Assembly: GCA_021769425.1 (NCBI GenBank)
Contig: JAETSX010000016.1
Location: 1 to 64,000 of the forward strand
DNA from: Eubacterium sp.
GTDB taxonomy: Bacteria > Bacillota > Clostridia > Lachnospirales > Lachnospiraceae
Length of the DNA: 64,000 nt
Direction of reading: 5' to 3'
Position numbers and translations under genes: made by a program. The notes under the pieces are model-generated. The model was not told where the DNA came from. It ran no database searches and saw nothing but the letters and a program-made list of their open reading frames with translations. Of the stretch, positions 7,420 to 16,932 are shown in pieces. Each line of letters begins with the position of its first letter. Positions within the stretch are counted from its first letter, which is position 1.

Positions 7420-9510
7420 ATGAACGTTTACACAACTGACAAGATAAGAAATGTGGCGCTTCTGGGACATGGCGGAAGCGGGAAGACAACTCTGGTGGAA
7501 GCGATGGCATATCTGTCCGGCATCACAAGCCGCATGGGCAAAATCAGTGATGGAAATACCTTAAGCGATTACGATAAAGAAGAAACCAAACGGCTTTTTT
7601 CTATTAATACTTCCGTAGTTCCGATTATCTGGGAAGACACCAAGATTAACATACTGGATACGCCCGGCTACTTTGGATTCGTAGGAGAAGTGGAAGAGGC
7701 AGTCAGCGTGGCGGACGCGGCAATTATCGTGGTATCCGGCAAGAGCGGCATTGAAGTGGGCACCCAGAAGGCATGGGATATCTGTGAGAAGTACAAGATC
7801 CCCAGAATGGTGTTTGTAACAGAAATGGATGACGACAATGCAAGTTTCCGTCAGGTAGTGGCGGATTTACAGGAGATGTATGGCAAGCGGATTGCGCCGT
7901 TCCATCTTCCGATCCGTGAGAATGAGAAGTTTGTGGGATATGTGAATGTTGTGGCTCAGACCGGAAACCGCTGGGATGACAAGGGCAAGGTTGTGGAAAC
8001 TGAGATTCCTGATTACTCCAAGGCAAACCTGGAGCTGTGCCGGGAAGCGTTGATGGAGGCAGTGGCAGAGACCAGCGAGGAATTTATGGATCGCTATTTT
8101 GCAGGCGAGGAATTTTCTGAATTTGAGATCCGTTCCGCACTGCGCACCAATGTGGTGGACGGAAGCATTGTTCCGGTTTCCATGGGTTCTAGTACATTGG
8201 TACAGGGTGTGTATACCCTTTTAGATGATATTCTCAAATATCTGCCAAGCCCGGAGAAACGTCCCTGCAAAGGCGTCAATATGAAGACAAACGAAGTTTT
8301 CGATGGGGATTACGATATTGCAAAACCCAAGAGCGCTTACATATTTAAGACCATTGCAGATCCGTTTATCGGAAAATATTCTCTGATTAAGGTGAATTCC
8401 GGCGTTCTTAAGACCGATGATGTGCTGTTTAATTCTGAGAAGAATATGGATGATAAGATTGGCAAGATTTACGTGATGCGCGCCAATAAGCCTATTGAAG
8501 TGAAGGAGCTTCATGCCGGGGATATCGGCGCTTTGGCAAAACTGACCAAGGTTTCCACCGGAGACACCTTATCCACCAAGGCTGCGCCTGTGATTTATGG
8601 GAAGACCCAGATTTCCGTTCCTTATACTTATATGCGCTATAAGGCGAAGAAGAAGGGAGACGAGGACAAGATTTCCCAGGCGCTGCAGAAATTGATGCAG
8701 GAAGATCTGACTCTGAGGACGGAAAATGACAGCGCCAACGGACAAACCTTAATTTACGGTATCGGCGATCAGCATCTGGAAGTGGTGGTCAGCAAGCTGG
8801 CGGAACGCTATAAAGTGGAAATAGAGCTGAGCAGGCCGAAGATTGCATTCCGGGAAACCATCCGCAAGAAATCCGACGTAGAATACAAATATAAGAAACA
8901 GTCCGGCGGACACGGACAGTACGGCCATGTGAAGATGACCTTTGAGCCAAGCGGAGATCTTGAGACGGCATATACCTTTGAGCAGCAGGTAGTAGGCGGT
9001 GCAGTGCCCAAGAATTACTTCCCGGCAGTGGAAAAGGGACTGCAGGAATCCGTATTGAAAGGACCTATGGCAGCTTATCCGGTAGTGGGCGTGAAAGCAG
9101 TGCTCTACGATGGTTCCTATCATCCGGTAGATTCCTCTGAGATGGCCTTTAAGATGGCTACCATCCAGGCGTTTAAGAAAGGTATGATGGAGGCTTCTCC
9201 TGTATTGTTGGAGCCCATTGCAACCATGAAAGTGGTAGTTCCCGACAAATATACCGGTGACGTGATGGGAGATTTGAATAAACGCCGGGGCCGTGTGCTG
9301 GGAATGAATCCGGCGGAGACCGGCAAGACAGAGATTGCAGCAGACGTTCCCTATATGGAGATTTACGGATATATGACGGATCTGCGTTCTATGACAGGCG
9401 GAAGCGGAATGTTTTCCTATGAATTTGCCCGTTATGAGCAGGCTCCTTCTGATATTCAGGAGAAAGAAATTGCAGCAAGGGCAAATAAGCTGGAGAACGG
9501 CGAAGACTAG
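7420..9510 (+). CDS. elongation factor G-like translational GTPase
   Basis: The protein has 696 residues and the full EF-G domain set: GTPase domain, domain II, then III, IV and V. The P-loop is GHGGSGKTT (16-24) and the G3 motif is DTPGY (80-84). The usual G2 block is replaced by KRLFSINTS, as in the EF-G-like paralogue group rather than canonical FusA. The G4 motif, normally NKxD, reads TEMD (134-137), so two of three guanine-contacting positions differ. A housekeeping fusA would sit with rpsL, rpsG and tuf; none are here. The likely role is a ribosome-associated GTPase of unknown duty. It lies 38 bases upstream of a chemoreceptor gene and is probably co-transcribed with it. Confidence 0.85.
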   Translation: MNVYTTDKIRNVALLGHGGSGKTTLVEAMAYLSGITSRMGKISDGNTLSDYDKEETKRLFSINTSVVPIIWEDTKINILDTPGYFGFVGEVEEAVSVADAAIIVVSGKSGIEVGTQKAWDICEKYKIPRMVFVTEMDDDNASFRQVVADLQEMYGKRIAPFHLPIRENEKFVGYVNVVAQTGNRWDDKGKVVETEIPDYSKANLELCREALMEAVAETSEEFMDRYFAGEEFSEFEIRSALRTNVVDGSIVPVSMGSSTLVQGVYTLLDDILKYLPSPEKRPCKGVNMKTNEVFDGDYDIAKPKSAYIFKTIADPFIGKYSLIKVNSGVLKTDDVLFNSEKNMDDKIGKIYVMRANKPIEVKELHAGDIGALAKLTKVSTGDTLSTKAAPVIYGKTQISVPYTYMRYKAKKKGDEDKISQALQKLMQEDLTLRTENDSANGQTLIYGIGDQHLEVVVSKLAERYKVEIELSRPKIAFRETIRKKSDVEYKYKKQSGGHGQYGHVKMTFEPSGDLETAYTFEQQVVGGAVPKNYFPAVEKGLQESVLKGPMAAYPVVGVKAVLYDGSYHPVDSSEMAFKMATIQAFKKGMMEASPVLLEPIATMKVVVPDKYTGDVMGDLNKRRGRVLGMNPAETGKTEIAADVPYMEIYGYMTDLRSMTGGSGMFSYEFARYEQAPSDIQEKEIAARANKLENGED

Positions 9511-9548
9511 GCAGAGGTTCATATGGAATGAAAGAAGGGTGGGACCGT

Positions 9549-11600
9549 ATGAAGAAGAAAAAGAAAGAACATACGGCAAAAGGCAAAAGAGTCATCAGCA
9601 TACAGGAGGCAAAACGCCTGTATCATGAGACGATAAAAGGGAAGATTACCATGTCAGTGCTGGCATTGGTAATCCTTCCCCTGGCAGTGTTGGGAATTGT
9701 CGCCAGTGCACTGAATAACCATAGCACCAATTCCACGCTGGAGCGCAATATGACAGCTACAGCGAAGGTGGCTTCCGAGCGGGTGGAATGGGAAATGACG
9801 TCATACCGGAATCTTGTGGAAGATCTGGGAATGACGGCGCGGCTTGCCAGGGAAGACGCGACGCTGGAAGAAAAACAGAAAATTATAGACGAACGCGTGA
9901 AGGTCAATGAGTTAATACGGGGGAATATTCTGGATAAAAACGGCATCAGTATTTTCTCGGGCGAGGATTTCAGTGACAGGGAATATTTTCAGACGGCAAT
10001 GGGAGGGCAATCCTGCGTCTCCGAGCCGATTGTCAGCAAAACCACAGGGAAGCTGAGCGTGATTATTGCGGCTCCCATATGGGAAGGCGGAATTTGGGGA
10101 AGCCAGGTGGTGGGAGTGGTATATCTGGTTCCCGAAGAGACATTTCTGAACGATATCATGATGGCTGTCAATGTCAGCCAGAATGGCTATGCTTATATGA
10201 TAGACGGGGAAGGCACTGTGGTTGCCCATGAAAATATGGAATTAGTGGAGAAGCGTGACAATTCCATCAAAGACGCTGAGAAGGATTCCAACCTGAAGGC
10301 GCTGGCAAATCTGGAGAAGAAAATGGTTGCAGGGGAAACCGGGGTTGGAACTTACCGTTATGGCGGCGTGAAAAAGATCATGGCCTACGCTCCTGTGGAA
10401 AACAGCAACGGCTGGAGTATTGCCATTACAGCGCCTCTTTCAGATTTTAACAGTGAGACAATCGTAGGCATTATTCTGACCATCGTGATTGTGATTATTG
10501 CGATTGCCATTGCGGTGAACATTGTCAGGAAACTGGCAGATAACATCGGCTCGCCTATCCGTCTCTGCGCAGAACGGCTGAAAGAATTGGCAACGGGCGA
10601 TCTGCATTCGGAGATTCCTGTCATTACATCTGAGGATGAAACGAAGATTCTGGCTGAGGCAACCAAAGTGATTGTGGAAGAAATCGGTGAGATGATTACA
10701 GACATCAATTATCTGCTGGGAGAGATGGCGGTGAATAATTTTGATGTCCATTCCAGGGCAGCGGATTCATATGTGGGAGATTTCGAGGAAATTCTGACAG
10801 CAATCCGTAAGATTAATCATTCTCTGAGCGGCACTCTGGGGCATATCAGAGAGTCTGCCGATCAGGTGGGGCTTGGCTCTACCCAGATGGCGGAAAGCGG
10901 CCAGGCATTGGCAGAGGGGGCTACGGATCAGGCGGCTTCCATAGAGGAACTGCTTGCCACAGTCAATAATCTGGCGGAACAGGTAGAACGGAATACCAGG
11001 AATGCCGTTTCCACCAGCAGGAAGGCAGATGACATTGGAAAACAGGCCCGGGAGGGCAATGAACATATCGTTGAGATGACTCAGGCAATGGGCAGAATCA
11101 ATGACGCATCCCTGGAGATTGCAAATATTATCCAGACCATTGAAGCCATTGCAGATCAAACCAGCCTTCTTTCTCTGAACGCTTCCATTGAAGCGGCCAG
11201 AGCCGGGGAAGCCGGGCGGGGATTTGCTGTGGTTGCCGGGGAAATCGGACATTTGGCAAGTCAAAGTTCGGAAGCGGTGGAAGATACCAGAAGATTGATT
11301 GAGGCTGCAGTCAGCGAAGTGGAAAGCGGCAACAGAATTGCGGACGAGACGGCCCGGGCTTTGCAGGCGATAATCAATGGAATTGCAGAGATTGTGAAAG
11401 CCGTAGAAGAAGTGGCGGATAATTCCAGCCAGCAGAACGGCGCAATGCAGCAGATTAATCAGGCAATTGAGCAGATCTCAGAGGTGGTGCAGTCTAATTC
11501 CGCAGCGGCGGAAGAAAGTTCTGCAACCAGCCAGGAGTTGTCGGCACAGGCAATTGAATTAAATGATATGATCGAGATGTTTAAACTGGCAGAGCAATAA
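9549..11600 (+). CDS. methyl-accepting chemotaxis protein with Cache-type sensor
   Basis: Transmembrane chemoreceptor of 683 residues. A basic N-terminal tail is followed by TM1 (about 34-55), an extracellular sensor of about 245 residues that looks like a double Cache domain, and TM2 (about 304-328). After TM2 come a HAMP domain and a second HAMP-like segment ([17 protein letters not shown]), then a long methyl-accepting coiled coil with the hairpin tip ([20 protein letters not shown], about 540-565) that contacts CheA and CheW. The start at 9549 fits GAAGGGTGGG better than an ATG seven codons earlier. Ligand unknown. No che or flagellar genes are in the window. Confidence 0.92.
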   Translation: MKKKKKEHTAKGKRVISIQEAKRLYHETIKGKITMSVLALVILPLAVLGIVASALNNHSTNSTLERNMTATAKVASERVEWEMTSYRNLVEDLGMTARLAREDATLEEKQKIIDERVKVNELIRGNILDKNGISIFSGEDFSDREYFQTAMGGQSCVSEPIVSKTTGKLSVIIAAPIWEGGIWGSQVVGVVYLVPEETFLNDIMMAVNVSQNGYAYMIDGEGTVVAHENMELVEKRDNSIKDAEKDSNLKALANLEKKMVAGETGVGTYRYGGVKKIMAYAPVENSNGWSIAITAPLSDFNSETIVGIILTIVIVIIAIAIAVNIVRKLADNIGSPIRLCAERLKELATGDLHSEIPVITSEDETKILAEATKVIVEEIGEMITDINYLLGEMAVNNFDVHSRAADSYVGDFEEILTAIRKINHSLSGTLGHIRESADQVGLGSTQMAESGQALAEGATDQAASIEELLATVNNLAEQVERNTRNAVSTSRKADDIGKQAREGNEHIVEMTQAMGRINDASLEIANIIQTIEAIADQTSLLSLNASIEAARAGEAGRGFAVVAGEIGHLASQSSEAVEDTRRLIEAAVSEVESGNRIADETARALQAIINGIAEIVKAVEEVADNSSQQNGAMQQINQAIEQISEVVQSNSAAAEESSATSQELSAQAIELNDMIEMFKLAEQ

Positions 11601-11603
11601 GGG

Positions 11604-11660
11604 GCAATTCGGGCGTTTCTTTCGATCAGAGCGATGGAAGAACGTCCGAATTGCTGTTTG
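11604..11660 (+). terminator. probable terminator after the first chemoreceptor
   Basis: GCAATTCGGGCGTT (11604-11617) pairs with AACGTCCGAATTGC (11641-11654) with one mismatch. The T run after it (TGTTTG) is weak, so it may be a transcript-end hairpin of lower efficiency. Confidence 0.55.
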
Positions 11661-11720
11661 CCCGGCGGGATCCGGCTGTGCGCAGGGGTATCCCAAAGAG
11701 CTGTCTGTACAGGCGGAATT

Positions 11721-12254
11721 CTACACAGCCTGAATCGTTCCGCAGGCGATTTTTGCCCCGGCGTTTCCAGCGGGCTGGCTGGTAAAATCGTCCATGCCTT
11801 TGTGTATAATCACTGTTTTCCCTATAATGTCAGAAATGGAAAACCGATCTGTGGAATACATCATCCAGGCAGAGCCGTTATTGCCGAACAGGGGCGGCAT
11901 ATCTCCTTCATGGGCCGGATGAGGGCAAAGGGTCGGATTAAAATGCGCTCCCGCATTGGCATAAGGGTCCTCTTCTGTTCCGGTGCAGGAATGCCCTTCA
12001 TGAATATGGAAACCGAAAATATCAGAACCGCAGGGATTGGAACTGGCCGGCAAACCATAAACTTCTGCATTGACTAAAACCTCTGAGCCAACGGAATAGA
12101 ACCGAACCATTCCGGTAATTTCGCCTGTTCCGGGATTCCCCATAAGATCTGCGTAGGCGTCGGGCATTTGGGTCAGGGCAGTTTCCATAAAAAATCTGCC
12201 CGGATTCTCATAAGATTCTTCTGTGAATACAGTATCTATTTCATAATTTCTCAT
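11721..12254 (-). CDS. Cu/Zn superoxide dismutase family protein, cytosolic form
   Basis: The protein has 177 residues and no signal peptide. Copper ligands His83 and His85 (GFHIHEG), bridging His104 (AHFNP), zinc ligands His112, His115 and Asp118 (PHPAHEGDMP) and copper ligand His151 (IIHKGMDD) are all present, as is the Cys90/Cys171 pair. The position of the catalytic Arg (usually RIACG) is Lys168 (AKIACG). It should disproportionate superoxide, but the Arg-to-Lys change may slow substrate guidance. Most bacterial enzymes of this class are exported, so the lack of a leader is notable. The start is ambiguous: ATG at 12254 (13 bases from AAAGGA) or GTG at 12263 (4 bases). Confidence 0.88.
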   Translation of the reverse strand: MRNYEIDTVFTEESYENPGRFFMETALTQMPDAYADLMGNPGTGEITGMVRFYSVGSEVLVNAEVYGLPASSNPCGSDIFGFHIHEGHSCTGTEEDPYANAGAHFNPTLCPHPAHEGDMPPLFGNNGSAWMMYSTDRFSISDIIGKTVIIHKGMDDFTSQPAGNAGAKIACGTIQAV

Positions 12255-12263
12255 AATAATCAC

Positions 12264-12496
12264 TCATTCCTTTCGTTCCACTCAGGCACAAATAGCAAAG
12301 AAAATCTTTTTTTAATTAATCTCCTGAATTTTCGTCTGTATACTTTATATGATTAAGGTGAACGTGCTGGCGCTGGCAGGTTATTTCCCGCCGGTTGGTG
12401 ACAAGATGTTTCTATATATAATATGACTGCGCATGAAAAGTGTGCCGGGGGCTCTGCGGCATTCCGGAAATTGTGAGAAATAGAAACCGGGAATTC
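12264..12496. other. intergenic stretch before leuS
   Basis: AT-rich sequence between the divergent sod and leuS genes. I see no gene, no tRNA-like fold and no T-box leader. A few A/T runs (for example TATATATAATAT near 12415) could be read as promoter fragments, but nothing is placed convincingly. Confidence 0.4.
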
Positions 12497-12524
12497 TTGA
12501 CAAATCTCTTTGATGTGATAAAAT
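12497..12524 (+). promoter_or_regulatory. promoter of leuS
   Basis: TTGACA (12497-12502), 16-base spacer, TAAAAT (12519-12524) with an upstream TG (extended -10). The transcript would begin near 12531, leaving only about 40 bases of leader, too short for a T-box. Confidence 0.75.
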
Positions 12525-12570
12525 TTGAGAAGAATTAGATATGATTGAATGAAATTTAGGAGGATATCAA

Positions 12571-14979
12571 ATGGCAGCACCGTATAATCACAGAGCTTTG
12601 GAAGAAAAGTGGCAGAAGATATGGGATGAGGAGAAGGCTTTTGCCGCTACCGAAGATTATTCCAAGCCGAAATATTATGCATTGGTAGAATTTCCCTACC
12701 CTTCCGGGCAGGGGCTTCATGTGGGACATCCCCGTCCTTATACGGCTCTTGACATTGTGGCAAGAAAACGCAGAATGCAGGGCTATAACGTGCTTTACCC
12801 CATGGGATGGGATGCGTTCGGGCTTCCCACAGAGAACTATGCAATTAAGAATAAGATTCATCCGAAGATTGTCACAAAGAACAACGTGGAACGATTTAAA
12901 GGCCAGCTTCATGCCCTGGGTTATTCCTTTGACTGGGATCGGGAAGTGAATACCACAGACCCGGAATATTATCATTGGACCCAATGGATATTTTTGAAAT
13001 TATTTAAAGAAGGTCTGGCATACAAGACAGAAATGCCTATCAACTGGTGTACCTCCTGCAAGGTGGGCCTTGCCAATGAGGAAGTGGTAAACGGCGTCTG
13101 CGAACGGTGCGGCGCGCCTGTTGTCCGCAAGGTGAAGAGCCAGTGGATGCTGAAAATTACCGAATATGCCGAAAAGCTTTTGGAAGGCTTAAATGATGTG
13201 GATTACATTGAGCGGGTCAAGGTTTCCCAAAGGAACTGGATTGGCAAGAGCCAGGGTGCGGAAGTGGATTTTCGGATTGCGGGAAAAGAGGATAAGCTTA
13301 CTGTGTATACTACCAGACCGGACACCTTGTTTGGGGCAACTTACATGGTAGTGTCCCCGGAACATCCTATTTTGGAGAAATATAGAAGCGAAATTAACAA
13401 CTGGGATGAAATTGCAGCATATCAGGAACAGGCAGCCAGAAAATCTGACTTTGAGCGTTCTGAGCTGGCAAAAGAGAAAACAGGCGTGGAGATAGACGGC
13501 CTTAGGGCCATTGACCCGGTAAATGATGCAGAAATTCCAATCTGGGTGTCGGATTACGTTTTAATGAGTTATGGAACCGGGGCAATTATGGCGGTTCCGG
13601 CCCATGATACCCGTGACTGGGAATTTGCCAAGAAGTTCGGCCTTCCCATTATTGAAGTGGTGGCAGGCGGCGAGGATGTGCAGAAGGAAGCCTATACAGA
13701 CGTTGCCACGGGCAAATTGGTGAATTCCGGATTCCTGGACGGCCTGGAAGTGGCAGAGGCCAAGAAAAAAATCATTGAGTTTCTGGAAGAGAAGAAGATT
13801 GGGAAGGGCAAGACCAATTTCAAACTGCGTGACTGGGTATTTTCCCGTCAGCGTTACTGGGGAGAGCCGATTCCCATTGTGAACTGTGAGAAATGCGGTT
13901 ACGTGGCATTGCCGGAAAGTGAGCTTCCCCTGCAGCTTCCGGAAGTGGACAGCTATATGCCCACCGATAACGGAGAGTCCCCTTTGGCCGCAATGACAGA
14001 CTGGGTGAATACTGCATGTCCCTGCTGCGGCGGGCCGGCAAAGCGGGAAACAGACACCATGCCTCAGTGGGCAGGGTCTTCCTGGTATTTCCTGCGCTAC
14101 ACAGATCCGAAGAATAAAGAAGCGCTGGCAAGTGAGGAAGCGTTGAAATACTGGCTTCCGGTGGACTGGTACAACGGAGGGATGGAGCATACCACCCTGC
14201 ATCTTCTGTATTCCCGGTTCTGGCACAGGTTCCTTTACGACAAGGGCATTGTGCCTACGCCTGAACCATATCAGAAACGGACGTCTCACGGCATGATCCT
14301 GGGAGAGAATGGAGAGAAAATGTCCAAATCCCGCGGAAATGTGGTAAATCCTGACGATATCGTCATGGACTACGGCGCAGACACTCTTCGGACCTACGAA
14401 ATGTTTATCGGCGCCTTTGACTTAAGCGCTTCCTGGTCGGAAAACGGCGTAAAGGGCTGCCGCAGATTCTTAGAGCGTGTGTGGAAGCTGCAGGATATTC
14501 TGATGGACGGCGACGGATACCGGCCGGAATTTGAGACCAGGATGCATCAGTTAATCAAGAAGGTAAGTTCTGATTATGAGAACCTGAAATACAATACAGC
14601 CATCGCAGCCATGATGTCCATGCTGAATGATTTTTCTAAGGCAGGCAGCATCAGCCGGGGAGAGTTCCGGACATTTCTGATTCTGCTGAATCCGGTGGCG
14701 CCTCATATCACAGAGGAAATCTGGCAAATCTGCGGGTATGAGGGCAGAATTTACCAATGCGTTTGGCCGGAATATGAGGAAGCGAAAACCGTGGAAAATA
14801 CCGTGGAGCTGGCAGTTCAGATCAACGGGAAAACCAGAGCTACCGTTACCCTTCCAGTGGATGTGGACAAAGACGCGGCCGTTGCCGCCGGAAAAGAGGC
14901 TTTGGGAGATAAACTGACCGGAAACGTAGTGAAGGAGATTTATGTTCCGGGACGGATTATCAATATTGTGATGAAATAA
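12571..14979 (+). CDS. leuS: leucyl-tRNA synthetase
   Basis: Charges tRNA-Leu with leucine in the cytoplasm. The protein has 802 residues, the normal bacterial size. The class I signature is the HVGHPRP block near residue 50. The CP1 editing domain ([12 protein letters not shown] region) is present, the second signature is KMSKSRGN, and the anticodon-binding and C-terminal domains follow. A Cys-rich zinc-binding segment (CTSCKVG...CERCG) and a second one (CEKCGY, CPCCGG) are visible. AGGAGG lies 9 bases before the ATG. Monocistronic, with its own promoter and terminator; no T-box is seen. Confidence 0.97.
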   Translation: MAAPYNHRALEEKWQKIWDEEKAFAATEDYSKPKYYALVEFPYPSGQGLHVGHPRPYTALDIVARKRRMQGYNVLYPMGWDAFGLPTENYAIKNKIHPKIVTKNNVERFKGQLHALGYSFDWDREVNTTDPEYYHWTQWIFLKLFKEGLAYKTEMPINWCTSCKVGLANEEVVNGVCERCGAPVVRKVKSQWMLKITEYAEKLLEGLNDVDYIERVKVSQRNWIGKSQGAEVDFRIAGKEDKLTVYTTRPDTLFGATYMVVSPEHPILEKYRSEINNWDEIAAYQEQAARKSDFERSELAKEKTGVEIDGLRAIDPVNDAEIPIWVSDYVLMSYGTGAIMAVPAHDTRDWEFAKKFGLPIIEVVAGGEDVQKEAYTDVATGKLVNSGFLDGLEVAEAKKKIIEFLEEKKIGKGKTNFKLRDWVFSRQRYWGEPIPIVNCEKCGYVALPESELPLQLPEVDSYMPTDNGESPLAAMTDWVNTACPCCGGPAKRETDTMPQWAGSSWYFLRYTDPKNKEALASEEALKYWLPVDWYNGGMEHTTLHLLYSRFWHRFLYDKGIVPTPEPYQKRTSHGMILGENGEKMSKSRGNVVNPDDIVMDYGADTLRTYEMFIGAFDLSASWSENGVKGCRRFLERVWKLQDILMDGDGYRPEFETRMHQLIKKVSSDYENLKYNTAIAAMMSMLNDFSKAGSISRGEFRTFLILLNPVAPHITEEIWQICGYEGRIYQCVWPEYEEAKTVENTVELAVQINGKTRATVTLPVDVDKDAAVAAGKEALGDKLTGNVVKEIYVPGRIINIVMK

Positions 14980-15029
14980 TAAAAGCTTTTTGCTGGCTAT
15001 GCGCTGCATAATCCTTAATAAATACGCGG

Positions 15030-15064
15030 GGCAGGGAATGATACAGTTTCCCTGCCTTATTTTC
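15030..15064 (+). terminator. terminator of leuS
   Basis: GGCAGGGAA (15030-15038) pairs with TTCCCTGCC (15048-15056), followed by TTATTTTC. It immediately precedes the first 78-bp repeat. Confidence 0.8.
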
Positions 15065-15197
15065 TTTCATAGTAAACTTCCATCATGCTTAGCCTGTCGT
15101 GCGACGGGCCGCATGGCCATCCATGCTGTGGAAGTCGAAGACTTTCATAGTAAACCCTCATCATGCTTAGCCTGTCGTGCGACGGGCCGCATGGCCC
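15065..15197 (+). repeat. 78-bp palindromic repeat, locus A (about 1.7 units)
   Basis: Unit boundaries are marked by TTTCATAGTAAAC at 15065 and again at 15143, exactly 78 bases apart. Each unit holds CATCATGCTTA, the hairpin GCCTGTCGTGCGACGGGC, the palindrome GGCCGCATGGCC and a second imperfect hairpin (CTGTGGAAGTC / GACTTTCATAG). The second unit breaks off after GGCCCC into a GCCCCA...TGGGGC hairpin (15194-15229). Other copies are at 21340, 30166, 33607 and 38312. Confidence 0.9.
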
Positions 15198-15317
15198 CAT
15201 TTGCCACGTTGTGCCCGATAAAGTGGGGCAGACCCTCATCAATCGTTGTAACTCTCGCTATAACTCATTCTTCCGCCTTGCAGATGAAAATTTATCCTAC
15301 GTAAAATTCTGCGATAT

Positions 15318-15412
15318 TTATACTCACGAGCATACTTATTTGCCAAATCATTTGCTTTTTTCCTCAAAGCTCTGAACAATCTTCTGGCAAATGATTTCGC
15401 TCACGGGTATAA
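15318..15412. repeat. MITE-like inverted repeat, copy 1
   Basis: This 95-bp element has terminal arms TTATACTCACGAGC and GCTCACGGGTATAA that are imperfect inverted repeats. Inner arms carry TTTGCCAAATCATTTGC and GGCAAATGATTTCGC. A second copy is at 54142-54243. No coding capacity; it looks like a small non-autonomous mobile or structured element. Confidence 0.7.
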
Positions 15413-15436
15413 CCGCCGGAGTAATATCAGTAAAGG

Positions 15437-15724
15437 TTATTTCCGCATACTTTTCATCATCTGCATCAGCAAATCCACTTTCTTTTGCTCCTGGGGCGGC
15501 ATGCTCTGTTTCAGCGCTTCGATAATCAGATCCCGTTCTGTGGTGGAGAAGTCCATTCCCTGGTTTTTTACACTTTCTGAGGCGTTTTTCAAAGATTCCG
15601 CCATAGCCTGGGGATTGGAAGTATTGACAGAATTGCTGTTGGCAAGTTCCATTAATAACTTGAGTTTATCGGGAGAAATATTTTTTTGAAGCTGCGGGTT
15701 GTTTAAGATGTCTTGTGGGTTCAT
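15437..15724 (-). CDS. small helical protein of unknown function
   Basis: The protein has 95 residues, soluble and without signal peptide. It is rich in Gln, Asn, Ser and Met, with predicted amphipathic helices and a Met-rich C-terminus (LLMQMMKSMRK). It starts MNPQDILNNPQLQKNISPDK, and AAAGGA lies 6 bases upstream of the ATG. It is 23 bases downstream of another small gene in the same orientation, so the two form a small operon and may act together. No domain is recognised. It reads as a real gene from its ribosome binding site and composition. Confidence 0.65.
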   Translation of the reverse strand: MNPQDILNNPQLQKNISPDKLKLLMELANSNSVNTSNPQAMAESLKNASESVKNQGMDFSTTERDLIIEALKQSMPPQEQKKVDLLMQMMKSMRK

Positions 15725-15747
15725 AATTTTCCTTTCTGTGTCTGCGT

Positions 15748-16062
15748 TTAAGTTGCGGTAAACAGGGTTTCATAGGTGGAAAACATCTGAGTAAAGCTGA
15801 TGATGCTGTCTATCATTTCTTTTTCCCTGTCTGTGCAGTGTTCCCGTATGGCAGTCAGCATCTGCACCGGATCCTTGCGCTCTTCTTCCGAACACATCTG
15901 CAGATCGTTTCCGGAATTCTGAAACAGCGCCATGGTCCGCTGCAATTCCATAAATTTGACCAGCATTGCCATATTTCTCTGCCGGGAATTATCTAAATAG
16001 GGAATGGCAGCTTTTATCATTTCAAGGTGCCTATCCTGAATCAGTGTATCAATCGCTTCCAT
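15748..16062 (-). CDS. small helical protein of unknown function, first of a pair
   Basis: The protein has 104 residues, all-helical in appearance and without membrane segments or signal. It contains a charged C-terminal half (EEERKDPVQMLTAIREHC) and starts MEAIDTLIQDRHLEMIKAA. The ATG at 16062 was chosen over a GTG at 16071 because AAGGTG is correctly spaced only for the ATG. It is the upstream partner of the 95-residue gene. I do not recognise the family; the two could be partner proteins, but nothing in the sequence tells their role. Confidence 0.65.
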   Translation of the reverse strand: MEAIDTLIQDRHLEMIKAAIPYLDNSRQRNMAMLVKFMELQRTMALFQNSGNDLQMCSEEERKDPVQMLTAIREHCTDREKEMIDSIISFTQMFSTYETLFTAT

Positions 16063-16152
16063 TGCATTCACCTTTTTTATTTTAATCTATGTGGGAATGC
16101 CCTGTGATATGACAAAAGGGGGTTTATTAGCTTCTGCATAGGCAGATGAAAA

Positions 16153-16294
16153 GTAACAGTTCAGCCCAGGACTTTGCACTTGCTGCAAAGTCCGTGAGAA
16201 TGTGTAGATTGAGCCTGGAATCCAGCCCTTTGCTGAAAGCAAACTTTAAATGGGTTGGATTCGGTAACAGTGAAGGCGAAGGCTGAACTGTTAC
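16153..16294. other. 142-bp multi-hairpin structured element
   Basis: An outer stem of 14 perfect base pairs (GTAACAGTTCAGCC 16153-16166 with GGCTGAACTGTTAC 16281-16294) closes an internal region. Inside are hairpin GGACTTTGCA/TGCAAAGTCC (16169-16193, 10 perfect pairs) and an arm GAATCCAGCCC/GGGTTGGATTC (16218-16262) that itself holds TTTGCT/AGCAAA (16229-16243). GTAACAGT recurs at 16264-16271 and could also pair with ACTGTTAC at 16287-16294, giving two mutually exclusive folds. It lies upstream of the promoter at 16324, so it is not that gene's leader. Confidence 0.75.
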
Positions 16295-16323
16295 GATGAA
16301 AAATTATTCTGTGTAAAAATCCG

Positions 16324-16352
16324 TCGACATTTCATTGCCGGGGTAATATAAT
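16324..16352 (+). promoter_or_regulatory. promoter of a small conserved-looking gene
   Basis: TCGACA (16324-16329), 17-base spacer, perfect TATAAT (16347-16352). The coding start follows about 30 bases later behind TAGGAG. Confidence 0.65.
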
Positions 16353-16383
16353 AGTAAGGAGTACATTTTAGGAGATGAAATCC

Positions 16384-16560
16384 GTGGGAAGGTTAGTGAT
16401 AGATGGAAACAGCGTTTATGAGTTAGATGAAGAATGTATCCGGAGAAAGGAGCATCAGGAAAAGAATCAGTCAGCCAGACAGGAAAACCGGGAGCAGTAT
16501 CCGTACCGGCGGCCCGGGAGGAAAAGCCGGGGCAGCGGAATGGATGGAACGTTTCTGTAA
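16384..16560 (+). CDS. small basic protein of unknown function
   Basis: The protein has 58 residues starting from GTG at 16384, which has AGGAG 9 bases upstream; an ATG at 16375 overlaps the ribosome binding site and is unlikely. The N-terminus MGRLVIDGNSVYELDEECIR looks ordered, and the rest is highly charged (Lys, Arg, Glu, Gln) and probably disordered. A clear promoter lies just upstream. I cannot name a function. It stands alone between the structured element and the second chemoreceptor. Confidence 0.55.
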   Translation: MGRLVIDGNSVYELDEECIRRKEHQEKNQSARQENREQYPYRRPGRKSRGSGMDGTFL

Positions 16561-16807
16561 GACATCTCAGGCAGTATAAAAGGGGCCGTCGGAAAATGGA
16601 ATTTTGAAAGAATATATGGTTGTGATAATGAGTAATAGATATTATGGAAAATCGCCATTTTCCAACAGTCCCTTTTATTTTCTGTCCTCCTGCAAAATAT
16701 CCTGCCATATTTGTTCCAAAAAGGGCGGTTTCCAGGAAATGAGAAAAATTGATATTATTTGGCGAAAAAATGACACGAAAATTGTGAAAAGAAATCAGAT
16801 TTTGCTA

Positions 16808-16835
16808 TTGAGACTTTTGCTAAATGAGTTATAAT
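16808..16835 (+). promoter_or_regulatory. promoter of the second chemoreceptor
   Basis: TTGAGA (16808-16813), 16-base spacer, TATAAT (16830-16835). The leader to 16933 is about 90 bases and contains CTGAT...ATCAG closing a GGC/GCC hairpin (16841-16891). A further TATAAT lies at 16902-16907. No sigma-28 motif is seen. Confidence 0.5.
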
Positions 16836-16932
16836 AGTATCTGATGGGACAGCTTTGATAACTGACGGCCGAGTGACGCCGGACGAATCAGAAAAAGTGT
16901 GTATAATACAGGGAGAAAGGAAGGATTAAGTA

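Noticed and set aside
8749-9579. 276-residue minus-strand frame
   Set aside because: Antisense to the EF-G-like gene; no recognisable protein and no ribosome binding site.
12264-12570. T-box riboswitch before leuS
   Set aside because: The promoter at 12497-12524 leaves only about 40 bases of leader, and no T-box core sequence or terminator/antiterminator pair is seen.
16836-16932. c-di-GMP riboswitch before the second chemoreceptor
   Set aside because: Such switches often precede chemoreceptor genes in Clostridia, but the conserved core of the class I or II aptamer could not be found; only a small hairpin is present.
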